Assembly: GCF_900115505.1 (NCBI RefSeq)
Contig: NZ_FOWQ01000003.1
Location: forward strand, 62,001-126,000
Length of the DNA stretch: 64,000 nucleotides
Direction of reading: 5' to 3'
Source: Geodermatophilus dictyosporus
GTDB lineage: Bacteria > Actinomycetota > Actinomycetes > Mycobacteriales > Geodermatophilaceae
In this document: positions 1-13,688 of the stretch, one piece after another
Layout of the letters: each line of letters starts with the position of its first letter
Position numbering within the stretch: position 1 is the first letter of the stretch
The notes under the pieces: model-generated
What the model saw: the letters and a program-made list of their open reading frames with translations, nothing else
Databases searched by the model: none
What the model was told of the DNA's origin: nothing
Position numbers and translations under genes: made by a program

Positions 1-762
1 CTCGGCGGCCGCGCCGGCCGCCTCCAGCGCGCGGCGCTGGTAGTCCAGCGCCAGCGGCATCAGCTCGAGGTCGGCCAGGACGCCGGCCAGCGTGCCGAGG
101 GTGTCGACCAGCAGCGCCCCGGGCGGCAGGTCGGGGTCGAGCAGGCTCGCGGCCTCGACCGCCTCGTCCATCGCCGCGTCGATCCGGCGGGACAGCAGCT
201 CGATGCGCGCGTGCCGGGCCAGGCCCGCGGCGCGCTGCAGGTCGTCGTCGGAGGCGTCGAAGGCGGCCTTGGCCGAGCGCACCAGGGCGATGGCCAGCGC
301 CGCGTGCGAGGCCGACTCCGAGCGCGGGTCGCTGTCGGGGCGCTCCCCGTCGTGGTCGAGCAGCCCGGCGACGCCGGCGTGCAGGTCGAGGGACTCCGTC
401 GCGGGCGCGTCGATCGGCTCCCCGACGACGCTGAAGCCGGCCACCCGCAGCCGGCGCACGAGCAGCTCGGCGCGCAGGGTGTCGGCCCAGGCCCGGCCGA
501 GGGACGGCGGCTCGTCCCGCTCGGCCCGCCCGGCGGGCTCGTAGGGCGAGGAGGGGTCGACGACCGACAGCAGCCGCTCGGCGTCGTCGAGCTGCCAGTT
601 GGCGAGGGCAGCGGTCACCCGTTGGTGCAGGGCTCCGGGTGGCACCAGCGCACTGTGCACGCCGTCCGCGGGGGAGTCGAGCACCGGGCCGGGGGCACGC
701 CGGGGGCCGGGCGGTGCCTCGTCCGTCGTGTCACGGGAGTCCCAGGCGGGGCCGCGCGTCAC
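1..762 (-). CDS. TPR-like N-terminal part of a probable GGDEF-type signalling protein (partial)
   Basis: This is an open frame of 254 codons whose C-terminus runs off the left edge. The visible part is alpha-helical and TPR-like, with segments such as ALANWQLDDAERLL and LGTLAGVLADLELMPLALDY. The next gene upstream on the same strand has the same style of helical N-terminus fused to a GGDEF domain, so I infer a paralogous diguanylate cyclase whose catalytic part lies outside the window. I chose GTG at 762 because it overlaps the TGA of the upstream gene (GTGA) and has GAGGGG 8 nt upstream (771-776). A second GTG at 660 is possible. The coding frame is sound; the GGDEF assignment is inference only. 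Confidence 0.6.
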   Translation of the reverse strand, partial: MTRGPAWDSRDTTDEAPPGPRRAPGPVLDSPADGVHSALVPPGALHQRVTAALANWQLDDAERLLSVVDPSSPYEPAGRAERDEPPSLGRAWADTLRAELLVRRLRVAGFSVVGEPIDAPATESLDLHAGVAGLLDHDGERPDSDPRSESASHAALAIALVRSAKAAFDASDDDLQRAAGLARHARIELLSRRIDAAMDEAVEAASLLDPDLPPGALLVDTLGTLAGVLADLELMPLALDYQRRALEAAGAAAE

Positions 763-2435
763 GCCGTCGTCCCCTCGGCCGGGTCGTCCCCGGCGTCGCC
801 GACCAGGCCGGGTGCGCGCACCCGGTTGCGCCCGCCGCGCTTGGCGGAGAACAGGTGCAGGTCGGCGGTGTCGAACAGCGAGCGCCAGCCGGGCGGGTCG
901 CCGGCGCCGTCGGCCGGCGCGGTGGCCACCCCGATGCTGACCGTGATCGGCCCGGTCAGCGGCAGGTCGCGCCAGTCGGCCTCGGCGACGGCGGCGCGCA
1001 GCCGCTCCACGGCGGCCAGCGCCTGGCCCTGGGTGGCGGTGGGCAGCACGACGAGGAACTCGTCGCCGGCCCAGCGGTAGACCTCGTCGTCGAGGCGGCT
1101 GTGCTCGCGCAGCAGCGCGGCCACCCGGCGCAGCACCTCGTCGCCGTGCGAGTGCGAGGTGTCGTCGTTGACCTCCTTGAAGCGGTCGACGTCGACGACG
1201 GCCAGCGACAGCGGCTCGCTGCCCAGCCGGAGCCCGGCCAGCCGGCGCTCGGCGCTGCGCCGGTTGCCCAGCCCGGTCAGCGGGTCCTCCAGCGCGTGCC
1301 GGCGCAGCACCGCGGCCTGCCGCTCGACCTCGCGCAGCCGGCTGCGCCGGACGAACATCTCCGCCCACAGCTCGCGGCTGCGCGCGTGCGCCCGCCCGGT
1401 GTCGGCGCGGTAGGCGTCGAGCCAGTACAGCGCCTCGGCGGGCCGGCCCATCGCGGCGGTGGCCTGGCCGAGCTCGAGCAGGCACTGGCGGTAGCGGCGG
1501 CGGTCGGCGGTCGCGGCGAAGGCGCCGGCGGCGTCGACGAGCAGGTCGGTGGCCTCCTCGGCGTGCCCGCCGCCGCTGTGCAGCTGGGAGAGCCGGCCGA
1601 GCAGCCGGGCCAGCGCCAGGTCGGTGTAGCCGCGCAGCCAGGTGCTGCCGGTGCGGTGCACCCGCCGGTGCACCGAGCGCAGCGGGCCGACGGCGTCGTC
1701 GAGGTCGTCGTGGCAGGCCAGCGCCCAGGCCTGGACGACGTCGAGCAGGTCGAGGTCGTCGGGGTCGGGCTCGACGTCGAGGGCACGGGCGTCGGTGGCG
1801 TGGGCCAGGGCGCTCCCGGCCAGCTCCACGCTGCGGGTCACCGCGCCGCGGCGGCGCAGCGTCTGGGCCAGCTCGGTGGACTGCTGCGCGCACAGCCGCA
1901 GCAGCAGCCAGCGGTCGGCGAGCCCGGGCAGCGCGGCGGCCACCCGGCAGCCCTGCTCGGCCTGGGCCAGCGCCAGCTCCTCCAGGTCGAGCGCGGTGAG
2001 CGTCAGGGACAGCCACAGGTGCGCCTGGTGCAGGGCGCGCGTCGGCTCGCCGGACCCGAGCTGCTCGGTGAGCAGGCTGGCGTCGATGGCCAGCAGCATC
2101 GCCGCGTCCGGGTGGTCGCCGGTGGCCTCCACGTGGGCCAGGTAGGCCAGGGCCAGCGCGGTCGACGGCGCGGGCGGGCAGGCGGCCAGGGCCTCGCGGG
2201 CGGCGGCGACGTCGTCGGCCGCGGCGTCCGGGTGCCCGTCGACCAGGGCGCGGCGGGCGGCGAGGGCCGCGCGCCAGGCCGCCCAGCGCGGCTCGCTGGC
2301 GGCGGCGAGGGCGCCCTCGACGGCGTCCAGCTCGGTGCGGAAGGCGTCGGCGTCGTCCCGTCCGCTGGCGGCCAGGACGCGCCACAGCGCAGCGTCCAGG
2401 TCACCGTCGGTGACGGAAACGGGCCCGGGAGTCAC
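759..2435 (-). CDS. GGDEF diguanylate cyclase with TPR-like sensor region
   Basis: The protein has 558 residues. Residues 1-370 are repetitive helices (TPR-like), with no membrane segment or signal peptide, so it is probably cytoplasmic. The C-terminal third is a GGDEF domain that opens with DPLTGLGNR near residue 388 and carries the active-site motif AGDEF near 457-461. Ala for the first Gly is tolerated in active cyclases. An RLDD inhibitory-site motif lies five residues before it, so product inhibition by c-di-GMP is likely. It should make c-di-GMP from two GTP. Its stop overlaps the start of the next minus-strand gene (GTGA), which implies translational coupling. The upstream gene pheA diverges from it across about 100 bp. 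Confidence 0.9.
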   Translation of the reverse strand: MTPGPVSVTDGDLDAALWRVLAASGRDDADAFRTELDAVEGALAAASEPRWAAWRAALAARRALVDGHPDAAADDVAAAREALAACPPAPSTALALAYLAHVEATGDHPDAAMLLAIDASLLTEQLGSGEPTRALHQAHLWLSLTLTALDLEELALAQAEQGCRVAAALPGLADRWLLLRLCAQQSTELAQTLRRRGAVTRSVELAGSALAHATDARALDVEPDPDDLDLLDVVQAWALACHDDLDDAVGPLRSVHRRVHRTGSTWLRGYTDLALARLLGRLSQLHSGGGHAEEATDLLVDAAGAFAATADRRRYRQCLLELGQATAAMGRPAEALYWLDAYRADTGRAHARSRELWAEMFVRRSRLREVERQAAVLRRHALEDPLTGLGNRRSAERRLAGLRLGSEPLSLAVVDVDRFKEVNDDTSHSHGDEVLRRVAALLREHSRLDDEVYRWAGDEFLVVLPTATQGQALAAVERLRAAVAEADWRDLPLTGPITVSIGVATAPADGAGDPPGWRSLFDTADLHLFSAKRGGRNRVRAPGLVGDAGDDPAEGTTA

Positions 2436-2521
2436 GCCTTCCCCTCCGCTCGACGGGTGTCCGGCCGCCCGGCCGGTGGCAGCCGGCCCCCGGGCCGACC
2501 TGCGGGCCCGCCCTGCCGCAC

Positions 2522-2527
2522 TACCCT
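2522..2527 (+). promoter_or_regulatory. -10 box of leaderless pheA promoter
   Basis: TACCCT followed by 6 nt and then the GTG start of pheA. This spacing puts transcription initiation at or next to the start codon. No ribosome binding site is visible. Confidence 0.6.
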
Positions 2528-2533
2528 CGTCGG

Positions 2534-3469
2534 GTGCTCCAGACGCCTCCGACGCGGTTCGCCTATCTCGGCCCCGAGGGTACCTTCGCCGAGGCGGCGC
2601 TGAGCACCGCAGTCGGGCCGGACCAGGGGGTCCGGCAGCCGGCGGCCAGCGTCCCGGCCGCGCTGGCGGCGGTGCGCACCGGCGAGGCCGACGCGGCCCT
2701 GGTGCCGCTGGAGAACTCCGTCGAGGGCTCGGTGCCGGCCACCATGGACGGCCTGGCCGACGGTGACCCGCTGCTCATCACCCGCGAGGTCTTCCTCTCC
2801 GTCTCCTTCGTCCTCGCCGTCCGCCCCGGCACCCCTGCGGCCGACGTGCGCAGCGTGGTCAGCCACCCGCACGCGCTGGCCCAGACGGCCCGCACCGTGG
2901 CCACGTGGCTGCCCGGCGTCCCGGCCCTGCCGGCCTCCTCCACCGCCGCCGCGGCCCGCGCGGTCGCCGAGGGGGAGCACGACGCCGCCGTCTGCGCGCC
3001 GATCGCCGCCGAGCGCTACGGGCTGGTGCCGCTGGCCGAGGACGTCGCCGACCACCCCGGCGCGGTCACCCGGTTCGTGCTGGTCACGCCGCCCGGCGCG
3101 CTGCCGGCGCCCACCGGCAACGACAAGACCTCGCTGGTGGCCGTCGTCGGCGACCGCACCGGGGCGCTGCTGGACCTGCTCTCCGAGTTCGCCGTCCGCG
3201 GGATCAGCCTGACCCGCATCGAGTCGCGGCCCACCCGCGAGCGGCTCGGCGTCTACTCGTTCTCCCTCGACTGCGAGGGGCACGTCGCCGACGCCCGCGT
3301 GGGCGAGGCGCTGGCCGCGCTGCACCGCGTGTGCGACGACGTCCGCTTCCTGGGGTCCTACGCCCGCGCCGACGGCCGCACCAACCGCCCGGTGCCCGAC
3401 GTCGCCGCCGACGCCGCGTTCACCGACGCGCACGCCTGGCTCACCCGCCTGCGCACCGGCCAGGTGTGA
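2534..3469 (+). CDS. pheA: Prephenate dehydratase
   Basis: This 311-residue protein is a monofunctional prephenate dehydratase, converting prephenate to phenylpyruvate in phenylalanine synthesis. It starts with the family signature AYLGPEGTFAEAA. The catalytic TRF motif is in VTRFVLV near residue 179. A regulatory ACT domain follows (about 195-285) with the phenylalanine-binding motifs GALLDLL and ESRP, so feedback inhibition by Phe is expected. The length is normal for actinobacterial PheA. The GTG start has no Shine-Dalgarno sequence but lies 6 nt after a TACCCT box, which points to a leaderless transcript. It converges on the MMPL gene with a 19 bp gap. Confidence 0.97.
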   Translation: MLQTPPTRFAYLGPEGTFAEAALSTAVGPDQGVRQPAASVPAALAAVRTGEADAALVPLENSVEGSVPATMDGLADGDPLLITREVFLSVSFVLAVRPGTPAADVRSVVSHPHALAQTARTVATWLPGVPALPASSTAAAARAVAEGEHDAAVCAPIAAERYGLVPLAEDVADHPGAVTRFVLVTPPGALPAPTGNDKTSLVAVVGDRTGALLDLLSEFAVRGISLTRIESRPTRERLGVYSFSLDCEGHVADARVGEALAALHRVCDDVRFLGSYARADGRTNRPVPDVAADAAFTDAHAWLTRLRTGQV

Positions 3470-3488
3470 GGGGAGGACCGCGGCGGCC

Positions 3489-5585
3489 TCAGACCGGCTC
3501 GAGCTCGCGCTCGGGTTCGGGGTGCGGCCGACGGGCGAGGCGGCTGGGCCACCAGGTGCGGTCGCCGAGCAGCGCGACCGCGGCGGGCACCACCAGCGAG
3601 CGGACGACGAAGGTGTCGAGCAGCACGCCGAAGCCCACGAGGAACGACAGCTGGGTGAGGAACAGCAGCGGCAGCACCGACAGGGCACCGAAGGTCGCCG
3701 CCAGCACCAGCCCGGCGCTGGTGATGACCCCGCCGGTCACCGCCAGCGCCCGCAGGACGCCGTCGCGGGTGCCGTGCCGCGCCGACTCCTCGCGCGCGCG
3801 GGTCATGAGGAAGATGTTGTAGTCGATCCCCAGGGCGACGAGGAACACGAACCCGATGAGCAGGATGCCGGGGTCGCTGCCGGGGAAGCCGAAGACGTCG
3901 TCGAACAGCAGCGCGGCCACCCCGACCGTCGCGCCGACGCTGAGCACCACCGTGGCCACCAGCAGCAGCGGCGCCACCAGTGCCCGCAGCAGCAGCGCCA
4001 GCACGACGGTGATCACCACCAGCACGCTCGGCACGATCACCCGCAGGTCGCGGCCGGCGGTCTCGCGGGCGTCGAGGTTGCTCGCGGTGTCCCCGCCCAC
4101 GAGGGCCTGCGGGTCGGCGTCGTCGAGCTCCCCGCGCAGGTCCTGGACGACGTCGATCGCCTCGGTGCTGTCGGCGGACACGGCGAGGGTGACGTCGAGC
4201 CGGACCAGCCCGTCGACCACCACCGGGTCGCCCCCGGGTGGGCCGCCGGTGAACGGCACGACCGACGCCACGCCCTCGGTCGCCGCGGCCGCCTCGGCGA
4301 CCTCCGGCCAGGAGCCCTCCGGCGTGACGACGACGGTCGGGCTGCCCGAGCCGGCGTCGAAGTGCCGGGCCAGCGCCTCCTGCCCGTCGACGCCGTCGGA
4401 CTCGCCGCGGATGGCGTCGCTGAAGGTGATGCCCGAGGCGTCGTAGGTGGGCGCGAACAGCGCGGCGGCCACCAGCGCGAGCGTGCTGAGGGCGAGCACG
4501 CGGCGGGGACGCCGGCCGACGAGGGCGGCGACCCGCTGCCAGCCCCGGCCCTGCGGCGCCTCGCTGCCGTACCTCGGCCGGAAGGGCCAGAACGCGGCGC
4601 GGCCGAGCAGGGTGAGCGCGGCGGGCAGGAAGGTGAGCGCGGCGACGACCGCGAGCGAGACGCTCACCGCCGAGATCGGCCCCAGGCCGCGGTTGGACGA
4701 CAGGTCGGAGAACAGCAGGCACAGCACGCCGAGGACGACCGTGGCGCCCGAGGCGACGATCGGCTCCCACGAGCGGCGCAGCGCGGTCCGCATGGCGGTG
4801 AACCGGGACTGCTCCCGGCGCAGCTCCTCGCGGAAGCGGGAGACCAGCAGCAGGCCGTAGTCGGTGGCCGCGCCCACGACCAGGATCGAGGCGATGCCCT
4901 GGCTCTGGCCGTTGACCGTGATGAGGCCGTTGTCGGCGAGCAGGTAGGCGACCGCGTTGCCGACGGTCAGCGCCAGTCCCGCCGTCCCGATGACCAGGAA
5001 GGGCAGCAGCGGGCTGCGGTAGACCACCAGCAGGATCACCAGGACGACGCCGAAGGCGGCCAGCAGCAGCAGCCCGTCGATGCCGGCGAACCCGTTGGCG
5101 AAGTCGGCGAAGATCCCGCCGGGCCCGGTGACGAACGACGACGTCCCGTCGACGGCGATCGCCGACCGGACGTCCTCGACGACGGGCACGATCTCGTCGC
5201 CGATCTCGGGCGTCAGCGGCAGGAGGACCTGCACGGCCTCGCCGTCCTCGGAGGGGATCGGCGGGGAGGGCTCCCCGGCCAGGAACCCCGCCTCCTCGGC
5301 GACGGCGGCCGCCTCCTCCGCACGCTGCGCGATCTCGCCGAGCGCCGTCTGGTCGAGGGGGCCCTCGCCCTCCCATAGCAGGATCGCCGGGATCGACTGG
5401 GTCGGCGAGAACCCCTGCTGCAGCTCGGCCACGCGGGTGGACTCCGCGCTGTCGGGGAGGAAGGCGGCGGTGTCGTTCTCCTGCAGGCCGGTCAGCTTCC
5501 CGCTGAGCGCGCCGAGCGGCCCGGCCGCCCCCAGCCACAGCAGGAGGACGACCAGGGGGAGCAGCCAGCGGGCCCGGCGTGCCAT
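3489..5585 (-). CDS. MMPL/RND-family membrane transporter
   Basis: This is a 698-residue RND-superfamily exporter of the MMPL type. It begins with a hydrophobic helix (WLLPLVVLLLWLGA) and a large extracytoplasmic loop. A cluster of membrane helices then contains the family motif GAATDYGLLLVSRFREEL, a second extracytoplasmic loop follows, and a second helix cluster contains LGIDYNIFLMTRAREE. These two Asp-Tyr motifs are the proton-relay region of MMPL transporters. Likely substrates are lipids or toxic compounds. I place the start at ATG 5585, which has GAGAGGA upstream, rather than nine codons earlier, where the coding sequence would run into the operator. It is transcribed divergently from a MarR gene, which probably represses it. 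Confidence 0.92.
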   Translation of the reverse strand: MARRARWLLPLVVLLLWLGAAGPLGALSGKLTGLQENDTAAFLPDSAESTRVAELQQGFSPTQSIPAILLWEGEGPLDQTALGEIAQRAEEAAAVAEEAGFLAGEPSPPIPSEDGEAVQVLLPLTPEIGDEIVPVVEDVRSAIAVDGTSSFVTGPGGIFADFANGFAGIDGLLLLAAFGVVLVILLVVYRSPLLPFLVIGTAGLALTVGNAVAYLLADNGLITVNGQSQGIASILVVGAATDYGLLLVSRFREELRREQSRFTAMRTALRRSWEPIVASGATVVLGVLCLLFSDLSSNRGLGPISAVSVSLAVVAALTFLPAALTLLGRAAFWPFRPRYGSEAPQGRGWQRVAALVGRRPRRVLALSTLALVAAALFAPTYDASGITFSDAIRGESDGVDGQEALARHFDAGSGSPTVVVTPEGSWPEVAEAAAATEGVASVVPFTGGPPGGDPVVVDGLVRLDVTLAVSADSTEAIDVVQDLRGELDDADPQALVGGDTASNLDARETAGRDLRVIVPSVLVVITVVLALLLRALVAPLLLVATVVLSVGATVGVAALLFDDVFGFPGSDPGILLIGFVFLVALGIDYNIFLMTRAREESARHGTRDGVLRALAVTGGVITSAGLVLAATFGALSVLPLLFLTQLSFLVGFGVLLDTFVVRSLVVPAAVALLGDRTWWPSRLARRPHPEPERELEPV

Positions 5586-5611
5586 GGTGTGATCCTCTCG
5601 ACGGCCTATCA

Positions 5612-5626
5612 TCTCGATCGTCGAGA
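5612..5626. promoter_or_regulatory. MarR operator dyad in divergent promoter
   Basis: A perfect 6-bp inverted repeat, TCTCGA-TCG-TCGAGA, lies in the 59 bp between the divergent MMPL and MarR starts. A further partial half-site (TCTCGA) occurs near 5596. The position and symmetry are as expected for a dimeric winged-helix repressor that controls both genes. Confidence 0.7.
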
Positions 5627-5644
5627 GATTAGAGGGGAGGCGGT

Positions 5645-6112
5645 GTGGCGCGCAACGCGGGCGAGCGGGCGGAGGCGGCCCTCCTGCTGCGCCGGCTCAG
5701 CGTCGAGCTCGACGCCGTGGGGCAGCGGTTCGCCGACCTGCACGGACTCGGGCGCACCGACGTGCGGGCCATCGTGGCGGTCATGGACGCCGCGCGGGCG
5801 GGGGAGCCCCTCACCGCCGGCGGTCTCGGTGCGGCGGTGTCGCTCAGCTCCGCGTCGGTCACCGCGCTCGTCGACCGGCTCGAGCGCTCGGGGCACCTCC
5901 AGCGCGTGCGCGACCCCGCCGACCGGCGGCGCGTCGTCCTGCAGATGACCGAGCGCTCGACGGCCGCCGGGGCCGCGTTCTTCGGCGGGCTGCAGCGCGA
6001 CCTCGTGGCCGCGATGGAGGAGTTCTCCGACGCCGACCTCGCCGTCGTCCGCCGCTTCCTCACCGGGATGACCGGGGTGATCGAGCGCCACGCCCGGGGG
6101 GACCGCCCCTAG
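5645..6112 (+). CDS. MarR-family transcriptional regulator
   Basis: This 155-residue protein has a winged helix-turn-helix centred on LGAAVSLSSASVTALVDRLE, followed by the MarR wing signature RVRDPADRRRVVLQMTE. Helical flanks form the dimer interface. The GTG start has GGGGAGG a few bases upstream. It is divergent from the MMPL exporter and the shared promoter carries a matching dyad, so it most likely autoregulates and represses the pump until a ligand binds. Its TAG stop shares the palindrome CTAG (6109-6112) with the stop of the convergent GroES-like gene, so the two coding regions end inside one another. Confidence 0.93.
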   Translation: MARNAGERAEAALLLRRLSVELDAVGQRFADLHGLGRTDVRAIVAVMDAARAGEPLTAGGLGAAVSLSSASVTALVDRLERSGHLQRVRDPADRRRVVLQMTERSTAAGAAFFGGLQRDLVAAMEEFSDADLAVVRRFLTGMTGVIERHARGDRP

Positions 6113-6435
6113 AGGTAGAGGCCGGTGGACTCCTCGATCCGCTCGGCGGCGACGGCGTGCACGTCGCGCTCGCGCAGGATGATCAGCTCCTCGCCGTGCA
6201 CCTCGACCTCGTGCTGGTCCTCGGGGGAGAAGAGCACCTGGTCGCCCACCTTCACCTGGCGCACGCTCGCGCCCACGCCGCGGGCCTCGCCCCACACCAG
6301 CCGCTTGGCCACCTGCGCGGTCGCCGGGATGAGGATGCCGCCGGTGGACCGCCGCTCGCCGTCCTCCCGGCGCAGCGCGACCAGGACGCGGTCGTGCAGC
6401 ATCTTGATCGGGAGCTTGCCCGCGGTCTCTGCCAC
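6109..6435 (-). CDS. Stand-alone GroES-like co-chaperonin
   Basis: This is a 108-residue Cpn10-fold protein. It keeps the N-terminal KMLHDRVLV strand, a mobile-loop-like RRSTGGILIP segment that is the GroEL contact in true GroES, and the C-terminal EELIILRERDVHAV strand. No groEL is adjacent, so it is a second, dispersed paralogue rather than the groESL operon copy. Its client or partner is unknown. A longer frame starts at 6444, but a TACCGT box lies 7 nt before the GTG at 6435 and no ribosome site is present, so I choose 6435 as a leaderless start. It ends tail-to-tail with the MarR gene. Confidence 0.85.
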   Translation of the reverse strand: MAETAGKLPIKMLHDRVLVALRREDGERRSTGGILIPATAQVAKRLVWGEARGVGASVRQVKVGDQVLFSPEDQHEVEVHGEELIILRERDVHAVAAERIEESTGLYL

Positions 6436-6442
6436 GCCGGTC

Positions 6443-6448
6443 ACGGTA
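6443..6448 (-). promoter_or_regulatory. -10 box of leaderless GroES-like gene
   Basis: TACCGT on the minus strand, then 7 nt, then GTG at 6435. The longer alternative start at 6444 would fall inside this box, so the box decides the start. Confidence 0.55.
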
Positions 6449-6471
6449 CCCAGGGGACGGGGTCCTCCCCG

Positions 6472-11104
<4,633 letters not shown>

Positions 11105-11116
11105 GCCGCGGACCGC

Positions 11117-11366
11117 TCAGGCGGTCCGGCGCGCACCGGCCAGCGCGGCTGCCGCGACCACGGCCAGCCCGGCCGCGAGGACGTAGGCGGGCTGCCCGTG
11201 CACCCGCCAGCTGACGGCGGCCGCGGTCCGTGCGGCGCCGGCGACCAGCAGGTGGCCCCGGCGACGAGCCACAGGAGAAGCCGGCCGGCGGCGGGGCGGC
11301 CGCCTGGACCACGGCGGTCGCCGGCCGCACCCACCGCACGCGGGCGCCGGGTGGGCGTCGGACCAC
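11117..11366 (-). pseudogene. Possible decayed small membrane protein gene
   Basis: The interval between the kinase and serS is about 380 bp and has no clear intact gene. On the minus strand, short hydrophobic stretches ([13 protein letters not shown], then AYVLAAGLAVVAAAALAG) occur in different frames and would join only with two frameshifts. This could be a decayed two-helix membrane protein or simply chance in GC-rich DNA. A hairpin with CACCGG/CCGGTG arms lies at about 11390-11408 upstream. Confidence 0.25.
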
Positions 11367-11472
11367 GGAGGCCTCCCTGCACCGGCCGGTAACCGGTGTC
11401 TTCCCCCGCGAGGGTGCACCCGGATGCGGCAGGCCGCCCCGCGCGCCCCGGGGTGATCACCGGGAGCCTGCC

Positions 11473-11478
11473 TACGAT
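11473..11478 (+). promoter_or_regulatory. -10 box of leaderless serS promoter
   Basis: TACGAT, 6 nt, then the GTG of serS. The GGGGA directly abutting the start is too close to act as a ribosome binding site. Confidence 0.6.
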
Positions 11479-11484
11479 CGGGGA

Positions 11485-12777
11485 GTGATCGACCTGCGCC
11501 TGGTGCGCGAGCACCCCGACGTCGTCCGTGCCAGCCAGCGAGCCCGCGGCGCCGACGAGTCCCGGGTCGACGCCCTGCTGGCCGCCGACGAGGCCCGTCG
11601 CGCCGCGGTCAAGCGGGCCGACGACCTGCGCGCCGAGCAGAAGGCCGCCTCGCAGGCCGTGCGCGGGGCCTCGAAGGACGAGCGGCCCGCCGTCCTGGAG
11701 CGGGCCAAGGCGCTCGCCGCGCAGGTCAAGGAGGCCGAGGAGGCCCAGCGGGCCGCCGACGCCGCGCTGCGCGCGGCGCACCTGGCCATCGCCAACGTCG
11801 TCCACGACGGGGTGCCGCCCGGCGGCGAGGACGACGCGGTCACCCTGCGCACCGTCGGCGAGGTCCCGGCCTACGACTTCGAGGTGCGCGACCACCTGCA
11901 GCTCGGCGAGGCGCTCGGCGCGATCGACACCGAGCGCGGCGCGAAGGTCTCCGGGGCCCGCTTCTACTTCCTCACCGGCCCCGGGGCGCTGCTGGAGTTC
12001 GCGCTCGCCCAGCTGGCGATCTCCCGCGCGGTGGCCGCCGGGTTCACCCCCGTCGTCGCCCCCGCCCTGGTCAAGCCCGAGGCCATGGAGGGCACCGGCT
12101 TCCTCGGCGAGCACGACGAGGAGGTCTACAAGGTCGAGCGCGACGACCTCTACCTCGTCGGCACCTCCGAGGTGGCCCTGGCCGGGATGCGGATGAACGA
12201 GGTCCTCGACCTCACCGCCGGCCCGCTGCGCTACGCCGGCTGGTCGTCGTGCTTCCGCCGCGAGGCCGGCTCCTACGGCAAGGACACCCGCGGCATCATC
12301 CGCGTGCACTGGTTCGACAAGGTCGAGATGTTCAGCTTCTGCCGGCCGGAGGAGGCCGCCGCCGAGCACCTGCGGCTGCTCGCCTGGGAGGAGGAGTTCC
12401 TCCAGGCCCTCGAGCTGCCCTACCGGGTGGTCGACATCGCCGCCGGCGACCTGGGCACCAGCGCCGCCCGCAAGTACGACATCGAGGCCTGGTTCCCGTC
12501 GCAGGGCACCTACCGCGAGCTGACGTCGACGTCGGACTGCACCACCTTCCAGGCGCGCCGGCTGGCCGTCCGCTACCGCGACGAGGACGGCCGGCCGCAG
12601 ACCGCGGCGACGCTCAACGGCACGCTGTGCGCGATCGCCCGCACCATCGCCTGCCTGCTCGAGGTGCACCAGCGTGCCGACGGCTCGGTGCACGTCCCGG
12701 CGGCGCTGCGGCCCTGGCTGGGCGGCCACGAGGCGCTCACCCCCGGGATGACGCTGGCCGCGCCGGTGCCCGCGTGA
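11485..12777 (+). CDS. serS: Seryl-tRNA synthetase
   Basis: This 430-residue class II aminoacyl-tRNA synthetase charges tRNA-Ser with serine. The N-terminal about 110 residues form the long coiled-coil arm that recognises the extra arm of tRNA-Ser. The catalytic core holds motif 2 ([18 protein letters not shown]) and motif 3 ([17 protein letters not shown]). The length is standard. The GTG start at 11485 follows a TACGAT box at leaderless spacing. It heads an operon with two HAD-family phosphatase genes, the first of which starts within its stop codon (GTGA). A tRNA-Ser gene occurs elsewhere in this window, at 52651. Confidence 0.97.
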   Translation: MIDLRLVREHPDVVRASQRARGADESRVDALLAADEARRAAVKRADDLRAEQKAASQAVRGASKDERPAVLERAKALAAQVKEAEEAQRAADAALRAAHLAIANVVHDGVPPGGEDDAVTLRTVGEVPAYDFEVRDHLQLGEALGAIDTERGAKVSGARFYFLTGPGALLEFALAQLAISRAVAAGFTPVVAPALVKPEAMEGTGFLGEHDEEVYKVERDDLYLVGTSEVALAGMRMNEVLDLTAGPLRYAGWSSCFRREAGSYGKDTRGIIRVHWFDKVEMFSFCRPEEAAAEHLRLLAWEEEFLQALELPYRVVDIAAGDLGTSAARKYDIEAWFPSQGTYRELTSTSDCTTFQARRLAVRYRDEDGRPQTAATLNGTLCAIARTIACLLEVHQRADGSVHVPAALRPWLGGHEALTPGMTLAAPVPA

Positions 12778-13688
12778 CGGGGGCCGCGCCCCGGCCGGTC
12801 ATCTCCGGGCACGTCCCCTCGCCGGAGTCCGAGCGGGTGGTCGAGCCCGACGACCTCGGCAGCTGGCGGCCGAAGCTGGTGGCCAGCGACCTCGACGGCA
12901 CCCTGCTCACCTCCGAGGGTGTGGTCAGCCCGCGCACCCGGACGGCGCTGGAGGCCTGCTGGGCCGCCGGCATCCCGGTCGTCGGGGTCACCGGACGGGG
13001 CCCGCGGCTGCTCGACAGCGTCCGCGCCGCGCTGGACGGCCGGGGCATCGCCGTCCTGGCGCAGGGCGGGTTCGTCGTCGACCTCGAGCGCGACGAGGTG
13101 CTGCGCACGGTCGGCCTGCCGCGGGAGCAGGCGACGGCGGTCATCGAGCGGATCGAGTCGGTCGCCGGGGATCTCATCGTCGCCGTCGAGGACGCCGCCG
13201 AGCAGGGCGAGGTGCACTCCGCGCTTCGGGTGCAGCACGGCTTCGACTGGCCCTACCCCGAGCCCGCCCACCTGCTGCCGCGCCACCAGGTGCTGCCCAC
13301 CGGCGCGGTGCTCAAGGTCTTCCTGCGCTCCCCCGCGCTCGGCCAGGACGAGCTGCTGGCCCGCGCCGGGCGCGTCGTCGACCCCACCGAGGCCGAGGTG
13401 ACCCACGCGGGTCTGGGGTTCATCGAGGTGCTGCCGCCCGGCGTCACCAAGGCCACCGGCCTGGCCGTGGCGCTCGAGCGCTACGGCGTCGGGTTCGGCG
13501 ACGTGCTCGTCTTCGGCGACATGCCCAACGACCTGCCGATGATCGGCGCGGTGACCGAGGCCGGCGGCCGCGCCGTCGCGGTGGCCAACGCCCACCCCGC
13601 CGTCCGGGCCGCGGCCGGCGGGCTCACCGGAGGGCACGACGCCGACGGCGTGGCCCGCTACCTCGAGGCGGTGCTGGCCGGTGTCTGA
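12774..13688 (+). CDS. HAD-superfamily phosphatase (Cof type), first tandem copy
   Basis: This 304-residue Cof-type HAD hydrolase has motif [12 protein letters not shown] near residue 40, a C2-type cap, and motif [15 protein letters not shown] near the C-terminus, with the lysine in VTKATGLA. It should be a Mg-dependent phosphatase of a small phosphometabolite; the substrate cannot be read from sequence. An extra N-terminal stretch of about 35 residues ([19 protein letters not shown]) precedes the core. GTG overlaps the serS stop (GTGA), so translation is coupled. The following gene is a paralogue with the same motifs. Confidence 0.92.
   Translation: MTGAAPRPVISGHVPSPESERVVEPDDLGSWRPKLVASDLDGTLLTSEGVVSPRTRTALEACWAAGIPVVGVTGRGPRLLDSVRAALDGRGIAVLAQGGFVVDLERDEVLRTVGLPREQATAVIERIESVAGDLIVAVEDAAEQGEVHSALRVQHGFDWPYPEPAHLLPRHQVLPTGAVLKVFLRSPALGQDELLARAGRVVDPTEAEVTHAGLGFIEVLPPGVTKATGLAVALERYGVGFGDVLVFGDMPNDLPMIGAVTEAGGRAVAVANAHPAVRAAAGGLTGGHDADGVARYLEAVLAGV

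Noticed and set aside
5586..5612. Nine extra codons at the N-terminus of the MMPL protein
   Set aside because: They would cover the operator dyad and have no ribosome site; ATG 5585 has GAGAGGA upstream.
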